A DNA stretch of 64,000 nucleotides from an uncultured Bacteroidia bacterium (GTDB lineage: Bacteria > Bacteroidota > Bacteroidia > Bacteroidales > UBA932): contig CACZHP010000008.1 of assembly GCA_902780935.1 (NCBI GenBank), positions 62,001 through 126,000 of the forward strand, read 5' to 3'. Under the pieces are notes generated by a model. It saw only the letters and a program-made list of their open reading frames with translations. It was not told the DNA's origin and made no database searches. Positions 18,001 through 25,444 of the stretch are shown in pieces. Each line of letters opens with the position of its first letter. The first letter of the stretch is position 1. Position numbers and translations under genes: made by a program.

Positions 18001-18077
18001 AGACTTTTGGCGGCAGGAGGAGACACTGAACGGCGAGGACCGTGGACGCCCTCGTCACGCAAGAGGGAGGGGCCCAT
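15012..18077 (-). CDS. metH: Methionine synthase MetH, pterin/cobalamin/activation part
   Basis: The larger piece of cobalamin-dependent methionine synthase. It has the pterin-binding domain (NVGERTNVAGSRKF...ASIIDINMDDAMLD), the cobalamin-binding domain with the GDVHDIGKN ligand-His motif and GVSGLITPSL, and a C-terminal activation domain (LADFVAP...IKPAAGYSSCPDHT...YAARRGMS). The homocysteine domain is on the adjacent ORF in another frame. The frame is open to 18374, but the native domain resumes only near 17895. I give the ATG at 18077, inside the palindromic insert and 23 nt upstream of the end of the first ORF, as the likeliest restart; this is tentative. Three inserts (C with partial A, A, B) lengthen it. 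The activation-domain Arg of the RPAxGY motif is Lys here. Confidence 0.8.
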   Translation of the reverse strand: MGPSLLRDEGVHGPRRSVSPPAAKSLSEVGISRAVPERSRRAERGGWTTTSLHGSTENSWKPLYVSGLESVEIDRSRNFTNVGERTNVAGSRKFARLIAAGDYEEALRIAAGQIENGASIIDINMDDAMLDSAKEMETFLRHIAGEPEVAKAAIMIDSSHWDTILTGLKNAQGKCVVNSISLKEGEEIFLSKAREIKALGAALIVIAFDEEGQATTYDRKIAICQRAYSLLTEKAGYSPTDIIFDVNVLPVGTGIPEHSRYAADFIEAVRWIKHNLPGCRTSGGISNLSFAFRGNNVVREAMHTVFLYHAINAGLDMGIVNPGMLKIYDEIEPELLRRVEDVILDSDPAATERLIEYAQEMQSAGGSIGGPTASLRSAPPLASLRSAPVPPLTVPRVAWVGLTNTPSGDTQPGNMLSGDTQPGTESVEERIKRALVKGDASGLETDLLECLGQYGGEAFKVIDGPLMDGMARVGELFGAGKMFLPQVVKSARTMKTAVELLHPYLAEGSSEITDRPKALLATVKGDVHDIGKNITGIVFTCNGFEVTDLGVMVPKETILEEAARTGADIIGVSGLITPSLYQMELLCKDMEALGLETPLLVGGAAASAIHTAVKLAPLYRHVFYGADASASAVLASKLVSDREATEAAEHERQRALREAYETTGQRRARPENGDAAASTGPGSLRFAQEGKPAPTLPSSPCASRPIRENGRQQQCRQPATWSADSYIKGNPFRDIRARGLSVEDVEPFFDWRMYATILGARADRNHLEFMRLRSEGEAVLKDLRSGGGCRITISARFDLAHSEGDDIISRDFRLPMFRQPSSPDGTPGGLSLADFVAPSEYGFDSPMGMFAISVHYGGAAGEEPDDSGMVRRAVVLTLAEAASGWLDEYVKASIPEGLAGGSATGSSRFKVIKPAAGYSSCPDHTLKRDILRLLDASGSSDRSYRPDDGGSLGTDSPNGLGITLLDSCAMIPEASICGLIFIHPEASYPEIRHLSSSEIDDYAARRGMSEADKARFLGHLL
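15922..16005 (-). repeat. Palindromic insert, core B, in metH
   Basis: Arms GCCGGCTGCCGACATTGC (15922-15939) and GGCAATGTCGGAGCCGGC (15988-16005) pair at 17 of 18 positions with a one-base bulge. Between them 15950-15982 is identical, 33 of 33 nt, to 51705-51737 in the MBL hydrolase gene. Both host genes are on the minus strand and both read the core in the same frame as PCASRPIREN. The arms are unrelated between the two loci. It lies between the cobalamin and activation domains. Confidence 0.85.
16810..16859 (-). repeat. 20-nt direct repeat next to core A insert in metH
   Basis: CCTGGTTGCGTGTCGCCGGA occurs at 16810-16829 and 16840-16859, a perfect repeat with 30-nt period. It encodes SGDTQPG twice on the metH strand. 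The second copy overlaps the start of the left arm of the adjacent palindromic insert. Confidence 0.9.
16854..16988 (+). repeat. Palindromic insert, core A, in metH (antisense to host)
   Basis: Left arm 16854-16881 and right arm 16962-16988 pair over 27 nt with one extra base. The core 16877-16966 is 90 nt and matches recQ 43647-43736 at 88 of 90 positions, and trmO 22224-22313 nearly as well. The arms beyond the core differ completely from those at recQ and trmO. Relative to its gene the core is inverted compared with the other two, yet it still has no stop in the host frame (reads ASLRSAPPLASLRSAPVPP). It lies between the pterin- and cobalamin-binding regions. Confidence 0.9.
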
Positions 18078-18163
18078 ATCGCAGGAGAGGGAGGGAAAAC
18101 TTGTTTTCACGCACTCTCCAAGAGATGGGAGGGGCCGCCGCCAGTGTCTCCTCCTGACATGCC
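17930..18163 (-). repeat. Composite palindromic insert (core C plus partial A) splitting metH
   Basis: Core C at 18054-18136 is identical in all 83 nt to the core at recQ 43502-43584, in the same orientation relative to the host gene. Perfect 15-nt arms flank it: CAGGAGGAGACACTG at 18014-18028 and its complement at 18142-18156. On the pterin-domain side, 17930-17956 is the reverse complement of the right end of the core A copy (16948-16974, 27 of 27). The Hcy-domain frame enters the core in a frame that ends at its TGA; the downstream metH frame reads it as [12 protein letters not shown], as recQ does. Confidence 0.88.
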
Positions 18164-19074
18164 GGGACGGTTCTTGGTGGAAGGTCCTTGACGGCGGCGG
18201 CGATGGCGGCGATGTGGGCGGGGGTTGTGCCGCAGCAGCCACCGACGATATTGACAGACCCCTGCAGGGCCATCTCCCTGACGGCCTCTGCCATGACCTC
18301 CGGCGACTCGTCATAAGCCCCCATCGCGTCCGGAAGGCCAGCGTTGGGGTAGCAACTGACAGCGCCGTCCACAAAGCGCGCCACTTCAGCGATCAGAGGA
18401 ATCATCTCCCCGGATCCCAGCGAGCAATTAAGCCCGAAAGAGAGGGGCGAGCAGTGCTGGATAGAGCGGTAAAATGCCTCCGGAGTCTGTCCGGTTAAAG
18501 ATCTTCCCGACTTGTCACCGAGCGACAAGGAGACCATGATCTCGGAGATATTGTCAATATGCGAAGCGGCGTAAATCGCCGCCTTGGCGTTAAGGGCGTC
18601 GAAACATGTCTCGAGCAGCAGCATATCCACGCCCCCCGCGATGAGAGCCCTTATCTGCTCCTCGTACGCCGAGGCCATCTCGTCGAAAGAATATGGCCGG
18701 AAAACCGGGTCGCCGATGTTCTGTGGCAGCGTCAGGGACTTTCCTGTCGGTCCGACGCTGCCTGCCACCCAGACCTTCCGTCCGGCCTTGTCCGCGGCCT
18801 CCCGGGCCAGCCTGGCGGCAGCCTCAGCCATGTCCGCCGCTCTGTCGGCTAAACCAAGTTCTGCTTGTGATATCTTATTGGCTCCGAAAGAGTTGGTCGT
18901 TATTATTTCAGCTCCGGCTTTAATATATTCAGAATGGATCTCCGCAATGGCTTCAGGGTTCGTGAGATTGAAAAGCTCACTGTTGCCTTGGAGCCCTCGC
19001 CCCTGCAGGACGGTACCCATGGCGCCATCCAGGATCAGGATTCTCTCCCTTAATGCCGTCCGAATGTCCTCCAT
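18055..19074 (-). CDS. metH: Methionine synthase MetH, homocysteine-binding part
   Basis: The N-terminal homocysteine S-methyltransferase domain of MetH, 339 residues. It starts [21 protein letters not shown] and ends its native part with [16 protein letters not shown], which supplies two of the three zinc cysteines that bind homocysteine; the third lies in FGLNCSLGS. After about residue 310 the frame runs into the core C insert and stops ([13 protein letters not shown]...). The rest of MetH follows in another frame. Either the enzyme is made as two polypeptides split at the natural domain linker, or an indel has broken the gene, or the assembly has an error in this hairpin-rich spot. It begins 3 nt after metF. 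Confidence 0.85.
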   Translation of the reverse strand: MEDIRTALRERILILDGAMGTVLQGRGLQGNSELFNLTNPEAIAEIHSEYIKAGAEIITTNSFGANKISQAELGLADRAADMAEAAARLAREAADKAGRKVWVAGSVGPTGKSLTLPQNIGDPVFRPYSFDEMASAYEEQIRALIAGGVDMLLLETCFDALNAKAAIYAASHIDNISEIMVSLSLGDKSGRSLTGQTPEAFYRSIQHCSPLSFGLNCSLGSGEMIPLIAEVARFVDGAVSCYPNAGLPDAMGAYDESPEVMAEAVREMALQGSVNIVGGCCGTTPAHIAAIAAAVKDLPPRTVPACQEETLAAAPPISWRVRENKFSLPLLRYGPLPLA

Positions 19075-19077
19075 CGC

Positions 19078-19992
19078 CTAGAAACAATTCCTCAGCACTT
19101 CGGCCACATTTGCGGCTTTGCCCATAGTGTAGAAGTGTACGGCCGGAACACCGTGGGCCAGAAGGTCCCTGCACTGGGCCTCACACCACTGCTGCCCGAT
19201 CTCGTAAATGGCTCTCTTGTCGTCCTTATGCGCCTCGATCTCCTTGGTCAGGACCGGCGGGATGTCGATCGAGAAAGCCTCTGGGATGGTTTTCACCTGT
19301 TTGTAGGTGGATAACGGCTTTAGCCCGGGGATGATCGGGACGCTGATCCCGGCCTCCCGGCAACGGGAGACATATTCATAGTACACCTCGTTGTCGAAAA
19401 ACATCTGGGTGACCATGTAGTTGGCCCCGGCCTCCACCTTGCGCTTCATGTTGACGATGTCGTCCTCCAGATTCGCGGCCTCGAAATGCTTCTCCGGGTA
19501 ACAGCCCACACCGATGTTAAAGAATCCCTCGCAGCCGTTCTCCCTCTCGAACCGCCGGATGGCCTCCACGAGCTCATTTGCATGGGAATATCCCCCTGGA
19601 GTGGGTGAAAAGCGTTTTTCCCCGGTGAGGCAGTCTCCCCTCAGGGCCAGCACATTGGAGATCTCCATGAACTTGAAGTCCTGGAGCTGGAACTCGATCT
19701 CCTCGGCGGTGGAGCCTCCGCATATGATATGCGGCACTACATCCACCTTGAACTCCGATTGGATCGCGCCGCAGACGGCGCTCTCGCTCACGCGCTTGCG
19801 CACAAGACGCTTTACGAAACTTCCGTCCGGACGCTCCTCGAAGGCCACCTCGTCCCGGTGGCAGGTCACATTGATGTACCTGGGATTAAACTCCATGAAC
19901 TGCCGGATCTCATCCAGCAGTTCAGATTTGCTCATTCCCTTCAGCGGAGGGACTATCTCCAGGGATACGTATGGTTTTGAATTCTTTGTCAA
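19078..19992 (-). CDS. metF: 5,10-methylenetetrahydrofolate reductase
   Basis: A 304-residue cytoplasmic flavoprotein that reduces methylene-THF to methyl-THF, the methyl donor for the MetH encoded just downstream. Recognised by SLEIVPPLKG at the N-terminus, VTCHRDEV, ALRGDCLTGEKR, the IGVGCYPEKHFEA block and the TQMFFDN motif. The length fits the family. The only start near the conserved N-terminus is TTG at 19992; the next ATG would remove the EIVPP strand. A TATCTTTG promoter element lies about 20 nt upstream. Confidence 0.93.
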   Translation of the reverse strand: MTKNSKPYVSLEIVPPLKGMSKSELLDEIRQFMEFNPRYINVTCHRDEVAFEERPDGSFVKRLVRKRVSESAVCGAIQSEFKVDVVPHIICGGSTAEEIEFQLQDFKFMEISNVLALRGDCLTGEKRFSPTPGGYSHANELVEAIRRFERENGCEGFFNIGVGCYPEKHFEAANLEDDIVNMKRKVEAGANYMVTQMFFDNEVYYEYVSRCREAGISVPIIPGLKPLSTYKQVKTIPEAFSIDIPPVLTKEIEAHKDDKRAIYEIGQQWCEAQCRDLLAHGVPAVHFYTMGKAANVAEVLRNCF

Positions 19993-20009
19993 GTTCTTTG
20001 TATTTTATC

Positions 20010-20017
20010 CAAAGATA
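20010..20017 (-). promoter_or_regulatory. -7 promoter element for metF-metH
   Basis: On the minus strand TATCTTTG matches TAnnTTTG, 17 nt upstream of the metF TTG start. It lies in the short gap after metY; no -33 element is evident because that region is inside metY. Confidence 0.5.
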
Positions 20018-20024
20018 ATGTTTT

Positions 20025-21311
20025 TCAGATTGATTTGAAAGCCTGGTCGAGGTCGGCGATAATGTCGTCGATATGCTCGACTCCTATTGAAAGACGAATT
20101 GTCGTCGGTGTAATATGTTGTTGCTCAAGTTCTTCCGGTGTCATTTGGGAGTGCGTCGTGGAAGCCGGATGGATCACCAGGCTCTTGACATCGGCCACAT
20201 TAGCGAGAAGAGAGAAGATCTTCAGGTTGTCGATGAATTTCCATGCCTCTTCCTTGCCGCCTTTTATCTCGAAGGTGAATATCGATCCTCCGCCCTCCGG
20301 AAAGTACTTCTTGTACAGGGCGTTGTCCGGGTGGCTCGGCAGCGAGGGGTGGTTGACCCTGGCCACCTTCGGGTGGGACTCCAGATAACTCACGACCTTG
20401 AGGGCGTTTTGGACATGGCGCTCGATCCGCAAGGGGAGGGACTCTACGCCCTGAAGCAGGATCCACGCCGAGATAGGGCTGATGCAGGCTCCTGTGTCCC
20501 TCAGGATGACAGCCCGTATCCTCGTGACGAAGGCGGCCGGTCCGGCCACATCGGCGAATACCGCCCCATGGTAACTTGGATCGGGCTTGGCGATGGAGGG
20601 ATACCTGTCCGCGTTCTTTTTCCAGTCGAATTTTCCTCCGTCCACTATGACACCTCCGAGAGTGGTCCCATGGCCGCCGATAAATTTGGTGGCGGAATGG
20701 ACGACTATGTCGGCTCCATGCTCCAGAGGCCTGAATATCAGAGGTGCGAAAGTGTTGTCCACAATCACGGCTATCCCGTGGGCGTGGGCCACTTTTGAAA
20801 TGGCCTCAAGGTCGGTCACATCCGAGTTGGGGTTCCCGAAAGTCTCGGCGTAGATGGCTTTGGTGTTGGGCTGAATGGCTTTCTCAAGAGCCTCCAGGTC
20901 GTTGACTTTCAGGATGGTGTTGCTGATCCCCTGAGTGGAGAGGGTGTGGGTGATGAGGTTGAATGAGCCTCCGTAGAGGTTGTCGGCCGCGATGATGTGG
21001 TCGCCCGCGCTGGCTATATTCTGGAGGGCGTAAGTCACGGCCGCGGCGCCGGAGGCTACCGCGAGGGCGGCGACACCTCCTTCCAGGGCCGCTATCCTTG
21101 TCTCGAAAACGTCCTGGGTGGAGTTGGTGAGCCTCCCGTAGATGTTGCCGGGATCCCTGAGGCCGAACCTGTCGGCGGCGTGGGCGCTGTTATGGAACAC
21201 GTATGAGGTGGTCTGGTAGATGGGAACCGCTCTGGAGTCGCTGACTGGATCCGGGGTTTCCTGACCGGCATGGATAGCTAAGGTCTCGAGGTGTAATTTA
21301 GTCTCACTCAT
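20025..21311 (-). CDS. metY: O-acetylhomoserine aminocarboxypropyltransferase (sulfhydrylase)
   Basis: A 428-residue PLP enzyme of the Cys/Met metabolism family. It makes homocysteine from O-acetylhomoserine and sulfide, feeding the MetH reaction encoded downstream. The N-terminal LAIHAGQ, the GIYGRLTNSTQ-type block and the PLP-lysine motif HSATKFIGGHG are clear, and the C-terminus SIGVEHIDDIIADLDQAF is typical. I chose ATG 21311 (MSETKLHLETLAIHAGQ); an upstream start would add 20 residues that overlap the promoter. Divergent from the Lrp-type regulator, and transcribed towards metF-metH. Confidence 0.93.
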   Translation of the reverse strand: MSETKLHLETLAIHAGQETPDPVSDSRAVPIYQTTSYVFHNSAHAADRFGLRDPGNIYGRLTNSTQDVFETRIAALEGGVAALAVASGAAAVTYALQNIASAGDHIIAADNLYGGSFNLITHTLSTQGISNTILKVNDLEALEKAIQPNTKAIYAETFGNPNSDVTDLEAISKVAHAHGIAVIVDNTFAPLIFRPLEHGADIVVHSATKFIGGHGTTLGGVIVDGGKFDWKKNADRYPSIAKPDPSYHGAVFADVAGPAAFVTRIRAVILRDTGACISPISAWILLQGVESLPLRIERHVQNALKVVSYLESHPKVARVNHPSLPSHPDNALYKKYFPEGGGSIFTFEIKGGKEEAWKFIDNLKIFSLLANVADVKSLVIHPASTTHSQMTPEELEQQHITPTTIRLSIGVEHIDDIIADLDQAFKSI

Positions 21312-21340
21312 GATGTTGTCTGTTTGAAACAGTACTTTCG

Positions 21341-21371
21341 CAAAGGTATTGGGTTTGGAAAATGATTCCAA
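21341..21371 (-). promoter_or_regulatory. Promoter for metY
   Basis: On the minus strand TTG (21369-21371), 20 nt, then TACCTTTG (21341-21348). Both match the Bacteroidota consensus with correct spacing, 29 nt upstream of the metY ATG. Confidence 0.7.
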
Positions 21372-21375
21372 GAAG

Positions 21376-21407
21376 TTGCGAAACTTTGGGAAATTTTACT
21401 ATTTTTG
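21376..21407 (+). promoter_or_regulatory. Promoter for the Lrp-type regulator
   Basis: TTG (21376-21378), 21 nt, then TATTTTTG (21400-21407). It is back to back with the metY promoter. An inverted repeat GGAATA...TATTCC (21420-21441) just downstream could be an autoregulatory operator of the Lrp protein; that is a guess. Confidence 0.6.
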
Positions 21408-21473
21408 TATTAATAAATAGGAATATTTTCGGAATTATTCCGGGCAAACAGGAGATTACAGAATTTTTTAACT

Positions 21474-21947
21474 ATGAACGGATTGGATGAGAAAGACGTC
21501 GCCATTCTCAAGGCTCTTCAGGAGAACGCCGACGTGACTAACAAAGAACTGGCCGCCAAGGTGCATCTCTCTCCCACGCCTGTTTTCGAGAGGGTCAAAC
21601 GCCTTCGCGAGCAGGGCTATATCAAAAAGGTCGCGGCTGTGCTGGACACCGACAAACTGGACTGCTCGTTTGTGGCGTTCTGCTTCATCAAGCTCAAGCA
21701 GCATACTTTCGAGAACGCGAAGGCGTTGATGGACGCAGTGCAGGATCTGGGCGAGGTCGGGGAGTGTTACAACATCTCCGGCGATTATGATTTCCTGATG
21801 AAAGTTTATGTCTCAAGCATGAAGGAGTACCAGAGGTTCGTTCTCCGGATCCTGGGCGACCTGGATTGCATCGGGGGGCTTAACAGTTTCTTTGTCATGG
21901 GGGAGGTCAAGAGTGGAGCTGGGGTTCCGGTGAGGGTTGTTAAATAG
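21474..21947 (+). CDS. Lrp/AsnC family transcriptional regulator
   Basis: A 157-residue regulator with an N-terminal winged helix-turn-helix (DEKDVAILKALQENADVTNKELA...SPTPVFERVKRL) and a C-terminal RAM/effector domain (GEVGECYNISGDYDFLMKVYV). Lrp proteins form octamers and often respond to amino acids such as leucine or methionine. It is divergent from metY, and its promoter region is shared with it, so control of methionine synthesis is plausible. The branched-chain amino acid operon starting at 22937 is another possible target. Length is normal. Confidence 0.92.
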   Translation: MNGLDEKDVAILKALQENADVTNKELAAKVHLSPTPVFERVKRLREQGYIKKVAAVLDTDKLDCSFVAFCFIKLKQHTFENAKALMDAVQDLGEVGECYNISGDYDFLMKVYVSSMKEYQRFVLRILGDLDCIGGLNSFFVMGEVKSGAGVPVRVVK

Positions 21948-21955
21948 CTTTGAAT

Positions 21956-22825
21956 ATGGAAATTAAACCTATAGCATATTTTCGGTCACCGTTTCCGGGG
22001 AAGTTCGGGATCCCGCGGCAGGCGGGCCTGGCTCCGGCCCTTCGCGGCCGTATCGTCTTCGAACCCGCATACCGCTCCGCCGACGCTCTCCGCGGCCTCG
22101 ATGGCTTCGACTACCTTTGGCTGATCTGGGAGTTTTCTGGGAACCGGCCGACTTCTGCCAGCTCGACTGTGTCGCTTCGCTCCGAGTTGCCTTTGGCGGG
22201 GGCTTCTGCCAGTCTGGCAGGCTCAACCCATGCCACCCTCGGCACTGTAAGAGGGGGGACCGGAGCTTCGCTTAGCGAAGCGAGCGGTGGGGCCGAGCGG
22301 AGCGAGGCGGTTGAGCCGCCAGAGCTGGCTAAAGCCGTAGCGTTCCAGGCGACGGTAAGGCCGCCGAGATTGGGAGGGAACCGGCGGGTGGGGGTGTTCG
22401 CGAGCCGGTCGCCGTTCAGGCCCAATCCCCTCGGACTGTCCTCTGTCCGCCTGGAATCAATTGACTATGAGGCGAAAGGACCAGACGGGAAGCCGATAGG
22501 ACCGGTGATCAATGTCCTTGGGGCTGACCTTATGGACGGCACCCCGATCTATGACATCAAACCCTATGTCGAATACGCCGACTCCCATCCGGGAGCCCGG
22601 TCTGGCTTCGTGGACGCTGAAGGATGGGAGCCGCTGGAAGTCGAGATCCCGGAGGGCCTGGTGCCTGACGGCATGTACCGCGAGTCTCTCGCCCAGGTCC
22701 TTTCCCTGGATCCGAGGCCGAGGTACCACGATGATCCCAGGAAAGTGTACGGGATGGCCTTCGGGGGCAGGGATGTGCGTTTCTCGGTGGATGGAAAGAC
22801 CCTCAAGGTAATATCAATAACATGA
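21956..22825 (+). CDS. trmO: tRNA m6t6A37 methyltransferase TrmO (TsaA) with in-frame insert
   Basis: A 289-residue TrmO/TsaA-family protein, which uses SAM to N6-methylate t6A37 in tRNA-Thr. Native blocks are IKPIAYFRSPF at the N-terminus, GFDYLWLIWEFSGN, then TVRPPRLGGNRRVGVFASRS and FRPNPLGLSSVRLE. Between SGN and TVRPP, where E. coli TrmO has about ten residues, about 65 are encoded by a palindromic insert (core A plus module E). The insert sits next to the conserved RPPRLGG motif that contributes to the active site, so activity may be affected. ATG 21956 is preferred to the TTG two codons upstream. mtaB, also in this window, modifies t6A37 as well. Confidence 0.88.
   Translation: MEIKPIAYFRSPFPGKFGIPRQAGLAPALRGRIVFEPAYRSADALRGLDGFDYLWLIWEFSGNRPTSASSTVSLRSELPLAGASASLAGSTHATLGTVRGGTGASLSEASGGAERSEAVEPPELAKAVAFQATVRPPRLGGNRRVGVFASRSPFRPNPLGLSSVRLESIDYEAKGPDGKPIGPVINVLGADLMDGTPIYDIKPYVEYADSHPGARSGFVDAEGWEPLEVEIPEGLVPDGMYRESLAQVLSLDPRPRYHDDPRKVYGMAFGGRDVRFSVDGKTLKVISIT
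22149..22340 (+). repeat. In-frame palindromic insert (core A and module E) in trmO
   Basis: The palindrome spans 22208-22329 with arms of 21 nt (22208-22228 and 22309-22329) paired apart from two single-base bulges. Its 90-nt core (22224-22313) is shared with recQ and metH. This copy has a locally altered segment near 22266-22280. Module E at 22171-22199 matches the ABC exporter insert. The core is read as STHATLGTVRGGTGA...GGAERSEAVEPPEL, the same frame as in recQ. Confidence 0.9.
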
Positions 22826-22886
22826 TTAAAAAGTATCAATTCACATTGTTAAACCGACGGATATATTACAATTGTTGAGAATAATG

Positions 22887-22917
22887 TTGATTTTGTTGAA
22901 AAAATGTAATATATTTA
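22887..22917 (+). promoter_or_regulatory. Promoter for the buk-vor operon
   Basis: TTG (22887-22889), 20 nt, then TATATTTA (22910-22917), one mismatch to TAnnTTTG. The buk ATG follows 19 nt later. Confidence 0.55.
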
Positions 22918-22936
22918 AACCCGATAAAGAACAATA

Positions 22937-24070
22937 ATGAAAGGAAATATATTGATAATCAACACCGGTTCCACGACCACCAAACTGGGTTATTATTCGG
23001 ACGGGACCAGGGTTTTCGACGAGAAACTGGAACACACGGCGGAGGAAGTCGCAAAATACGCCTCCGTGATGGATCAGAGCGACATGCGTCGCCAGGCCAT
23101 CAAGGACTTCATGAAGTCAAGGGGGATTCCCCTCGAGGATGTCGATATCGTGATGGCCAGAGGAGGATTGATCACCCCCGTCATCACCGGAGTGTACTAT
23201 GTCAACCAGGACATGAGGGATGTCCTCATGTCTTGCAGGGACGGTCGCCACGCCTGCAACCTCAGCGCCATCCTTGCCGACGACATCGCAGGAGAGATCA
23301 ACGCTATCCGCGACTCCAAGGGCCTGGTGCCCCGTTTCGGCAGGACCGTCGCCTATATCGCCGACCCTCCGATGGCCGACGAGATGCTTCCCGAATGCAA
23401 GATGGGCGGCATCCCCGAGTTCACCCGCAAGACCCTTTTCCACGCCCTCAATTCAAGGGCCATCGTCCGCCGTTACCTCCGGGAGCATGGCAAGACGGTC
23501 AATGACGTGACCCTTATCGTAGCCCACATGGGTGGGGGAGCGACAATATCCCTTCACCGCAACGGACGCGTGATAGATGTCAACCACGGCCTTGGTGGAG
23601 ACGGCCCAATCACTCCCGAGAGAGCCGGCTGCTGCCCTCCTTTCGAGCTGATTGACATGTGCTTCAGCGGCAAGTACACCAAGGAGGAGATCAAGACCAA
23701 GCTGGTCGGAAGGGGAGGAGCTGTGGCGTATTTCGGAACCAACAGCATGGTGGACGTGGAGAATATGGCCGCCGCCGGCAACGAGCTCGCGATCATCTTC
23801 CTCAAGGCTTATGTGCTGAATATTTGCAAGTACATCGCCTCGATGTCCGCGACCGCGGACGGCAAGGTGGACGCCATCCTCCTTACCGGAGGCATTGCCC
23901 ACAGCAAGAAGATAATGGATGACATCAAGGCCAAGATCGGCTTCATCGCTCCCGTGGAGGTGTTCCCGGGAGAGGACGAGATCAACAGCCTGGCCGAGAA
24001 CGGCTACATGATCCTCTCCGGCGAGACAAAGATCCACACCTACAACAAGGATAGGATCATCGAAGACTGA
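22937..24070 (+). CDS. buk: Butyrate kinase (branched-chain acyl kinase)
   Basis: A 377-residue acetokinase-family enzyme that forms ATP and a short-chain acid from an acyl phosphate. The N-terminal phosphate motif NTGSTTTKLGYY, the VMARGG segment, VAHMGGGATISLH and NHGLGGDGPITPERAG are those of Buk; the C-terminus has ILLTGGIAHS. It heads an operon with branched-chain aminotransferase and a four-subunit 2-oxoacid:ferredoxin oxidoreductase, so isobutyryl-, isovaleryl- or 2-methylbutyryl-phosphate are the likely substrates. The matching phosphate acyltransferase (Ptb) is not in the window. Promoter at 22887-22917. Confidence 0.92.
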   Translation: MKGNILIINTGSTTTKLGYYSDGTRVFDEKLEHTAEEVAKYASVMDQSDMRRQAIKDFMKSRGIPLEDVDIVMARGGLITPVITGVYYVNQDMRDVLMSCRDGRHACNLSAILADDIAGEINAIRDSKGLVPRFGRTVAYIADPPMADEMLPECKMGGIPEFTRKTLFHALNSRAIVRRYLREHGKTVNDVTLIVAHMGGGATISLHRNGRVIDVNHGLGGDGPITPERAGCCPPFELIDMCFSGKYTKEEIKTKLVGRGGAVAYFGTNSMVDVENMAAAGNELAIIFLKAYVLNICKYIASMSATADGKVDAILLTGGIAHSKKIMDDIKAKIGFIAPVEVFPGEDEINSLAENGYMILSGETKIHTYNKDRIIED

Positions 24071-24096
24071 CACACTAACTAATAACCATAAGAGAT

Positions 24097-25143
24097 ATGC
24101 CTAATATAGATTGGAACAACTTATCATTCAGCTACACCCGCACCAGGACTATCGTGTATAGCCGCTGCGTGGACGGCAAGTGGGAGACTCCGGTCGTGAC
24201 CGAGGACTTCAACCTGGTCCTCAACCCTTTCGCTGGCGTGTTCCATTACGCTCCTTCCTGCTTCGAGGGCCTGAAGGTCTTCCGGGGCGTTGACGGCAGG
24301 ATCAGGATGTTCCGTCCGGACATGAACGCCAAGAGAATGGAGAGCGGGGCGAGATACCTCGACATGCCCTATCCGTCTGAGGAGATGTTCATAGACATGT
24401 GCGTCCGCTGCGTCAAGGGCAACATGGAGTTCATACCTCCCTATGAGGCCTCAGGAGCGTCTCTGTATCTCCGCCCGGTCCTTTTCGGCTGGAACCCCCA
24501 GCTGGGGATTCGCTCCGCGAAGGATGTCATGTTTGTTGTGATGTGCTCCCCGGTCGGGACATATTCAGGAGACAAGAGCCTGACTCCCGCCACCGCGGTG
24601 ATCTCCCGCAACTATGACAGGTCCGCCCATTTCGGATCCGGCGGCTACAAGCTCGGAGCCAACTACGCCCAGTCACTCCACGCCTACAACGTTGCCCATA
24701 ACGAAGGCTACCGGGAGCTCCTGTTCCTGGACTCCTCCACAAAGGCCACCATCGAGGAGTTCGGCTCGTCCAATTTCTTCGCCATCAAGGGCGACACTTA
24801 CATCACTCCCGACTCCCACAGCGTCCTTCCCTCGATCACTAACGACAGTCTCCGCATTGTCGCCGCCGACATGGGCATGAAGGTTGAGAAACGTCCTGTC
24901 TATGTCGAGGAACTAGCTGGTTTCGATGAGGTTAACTCCTGCGGAACCGCTGTCGTCATCACTCCTGTGTATTCTATCGACGACAAGCCCGCCCTGGAGA
25001 GTCCCGAGGTGACGCACCGCTATACCTTCGGCTCGCCGGACAAGTGCGGGGAGAAGAGCGAGAAACTGTACCGCAAGATCATCGGCATCCAGAAAGGCCT
25101 TGAGCCCGATCCGAGGGGCTGGTGTATCTTCATCGAGGAATAA
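24097..25143 (+). CDS. ilvE: Branched-chain amino acid aminotransferase
   Basis: A 348-residue fold-type IV PLP aminotransferase. It has the FHYAPSCFEGLKVFRG block, ASLYLRPVLFGW, the PLP-lysine segment GGYKLGANYAQS, and EEFGSSNFFAI, matching class IV enzymes of the BCAT2 type. It interconverts Val, Leu and Ile with their 2-oxo acids. The downstream Vor enzyme would oxidise those acids, so here it probably acts in degradation, though it can also serve synthesis. It starts 26 nt after buk. Confidence 0.92.
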   Translation: MPNIDWNNLSFSYTRTRTIVYSRCVDGKWETPVVTEDFNLVLNPFAGVFHYAPSCFEGLKVFRGVDGRIRMFRPDMNAKRMESGARYLDMPYPSEEMFIDMCVRCVKGNMEFIPPYEASGASLYLRPVLFGWNPQLGIRSAKDVMFVVMCSPVGTYSGDKSLTPATAVISRNYDRSAHFGSGGYKLGANYAQSLHAYNVAHNEGYRELLFLDSSTKATIEEFGSSNFFAIKGDTYITPDSHSVLPSITNDSLRIVAADMGMKVEKRPVYVEELAGFDEVNSCGTAVVITPVYSIDDKPALESPEVTHRYTFGSPDKCGEKSEKLYRKIIGIQKGLEPDPRGWCIFIEE

Positions 25144-25152
25144 GACCTGACG

Positions 25153-25428
25153 ATGATTGACCTCGACGCCATAGAGGCTGTTCTCCGGGACGGTGACGCT
25201 GACGAGGCCATACGGCTTCTTCAGTATCACATCAATGTCTCCAAGGCGCCTTCCGACAGGGCTTACTACTTGCTGGGCAACGCGTTCCGCAAGAAAGGTG
25301 ACTGGCAGGGAGCGATCAACAACTACCTCGAGGCGATGGCCATCAATCCGGAAAGTCCGGCGAAGAACGCGTACGCTATCGCCAACGACATCCTGGACTT
25401 CTATAACAAGGACATGTACAATCAATAA
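25153..25428 (+). CDS. Small TPR protein of the vor operon
   Basis: A 91-residue protein made of about two TPR helices pairs (AEIAIRLL-like first half; GDWQGAINNYLEAMAINPES is a classic TPR). TPRs bind proteins. It sits 9 nt after ilvE and 16 nt before the ferredoxin subunit. From memory, Bacteroides genomes also carry a small TPR gene next to vor genes, so an assembly or scaffold role for the oxidoreductase is plausible but unproven. Confidence 0.8.
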   Translation: MIDLDAIEAVLRDGDADEAIRLLQYHINVSKAPSDRAYYLLGNAFRKKGDWQGAINNYLEAMAINPESPAKNAYAIANDILDFYNKDMYNQ

Positions 25429-25444
25429 TAACACTTAAGGTATT

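Noticed and set aside
16854..18163. Inserts as inteins or homing elements
   Set aside because: No splicing motifs, Cys/Ser-Asn termini or endonuclease domain; the inserts are too short (about 30-120 residues) and low in complexity.
21311..21474. SAM or cobalamin riboswitch before metY
   Set aside because: The gap is fully taken by two back-to-back promoters with short leaders; I see no conserved riboswitch helices. The metF leader is also too short.
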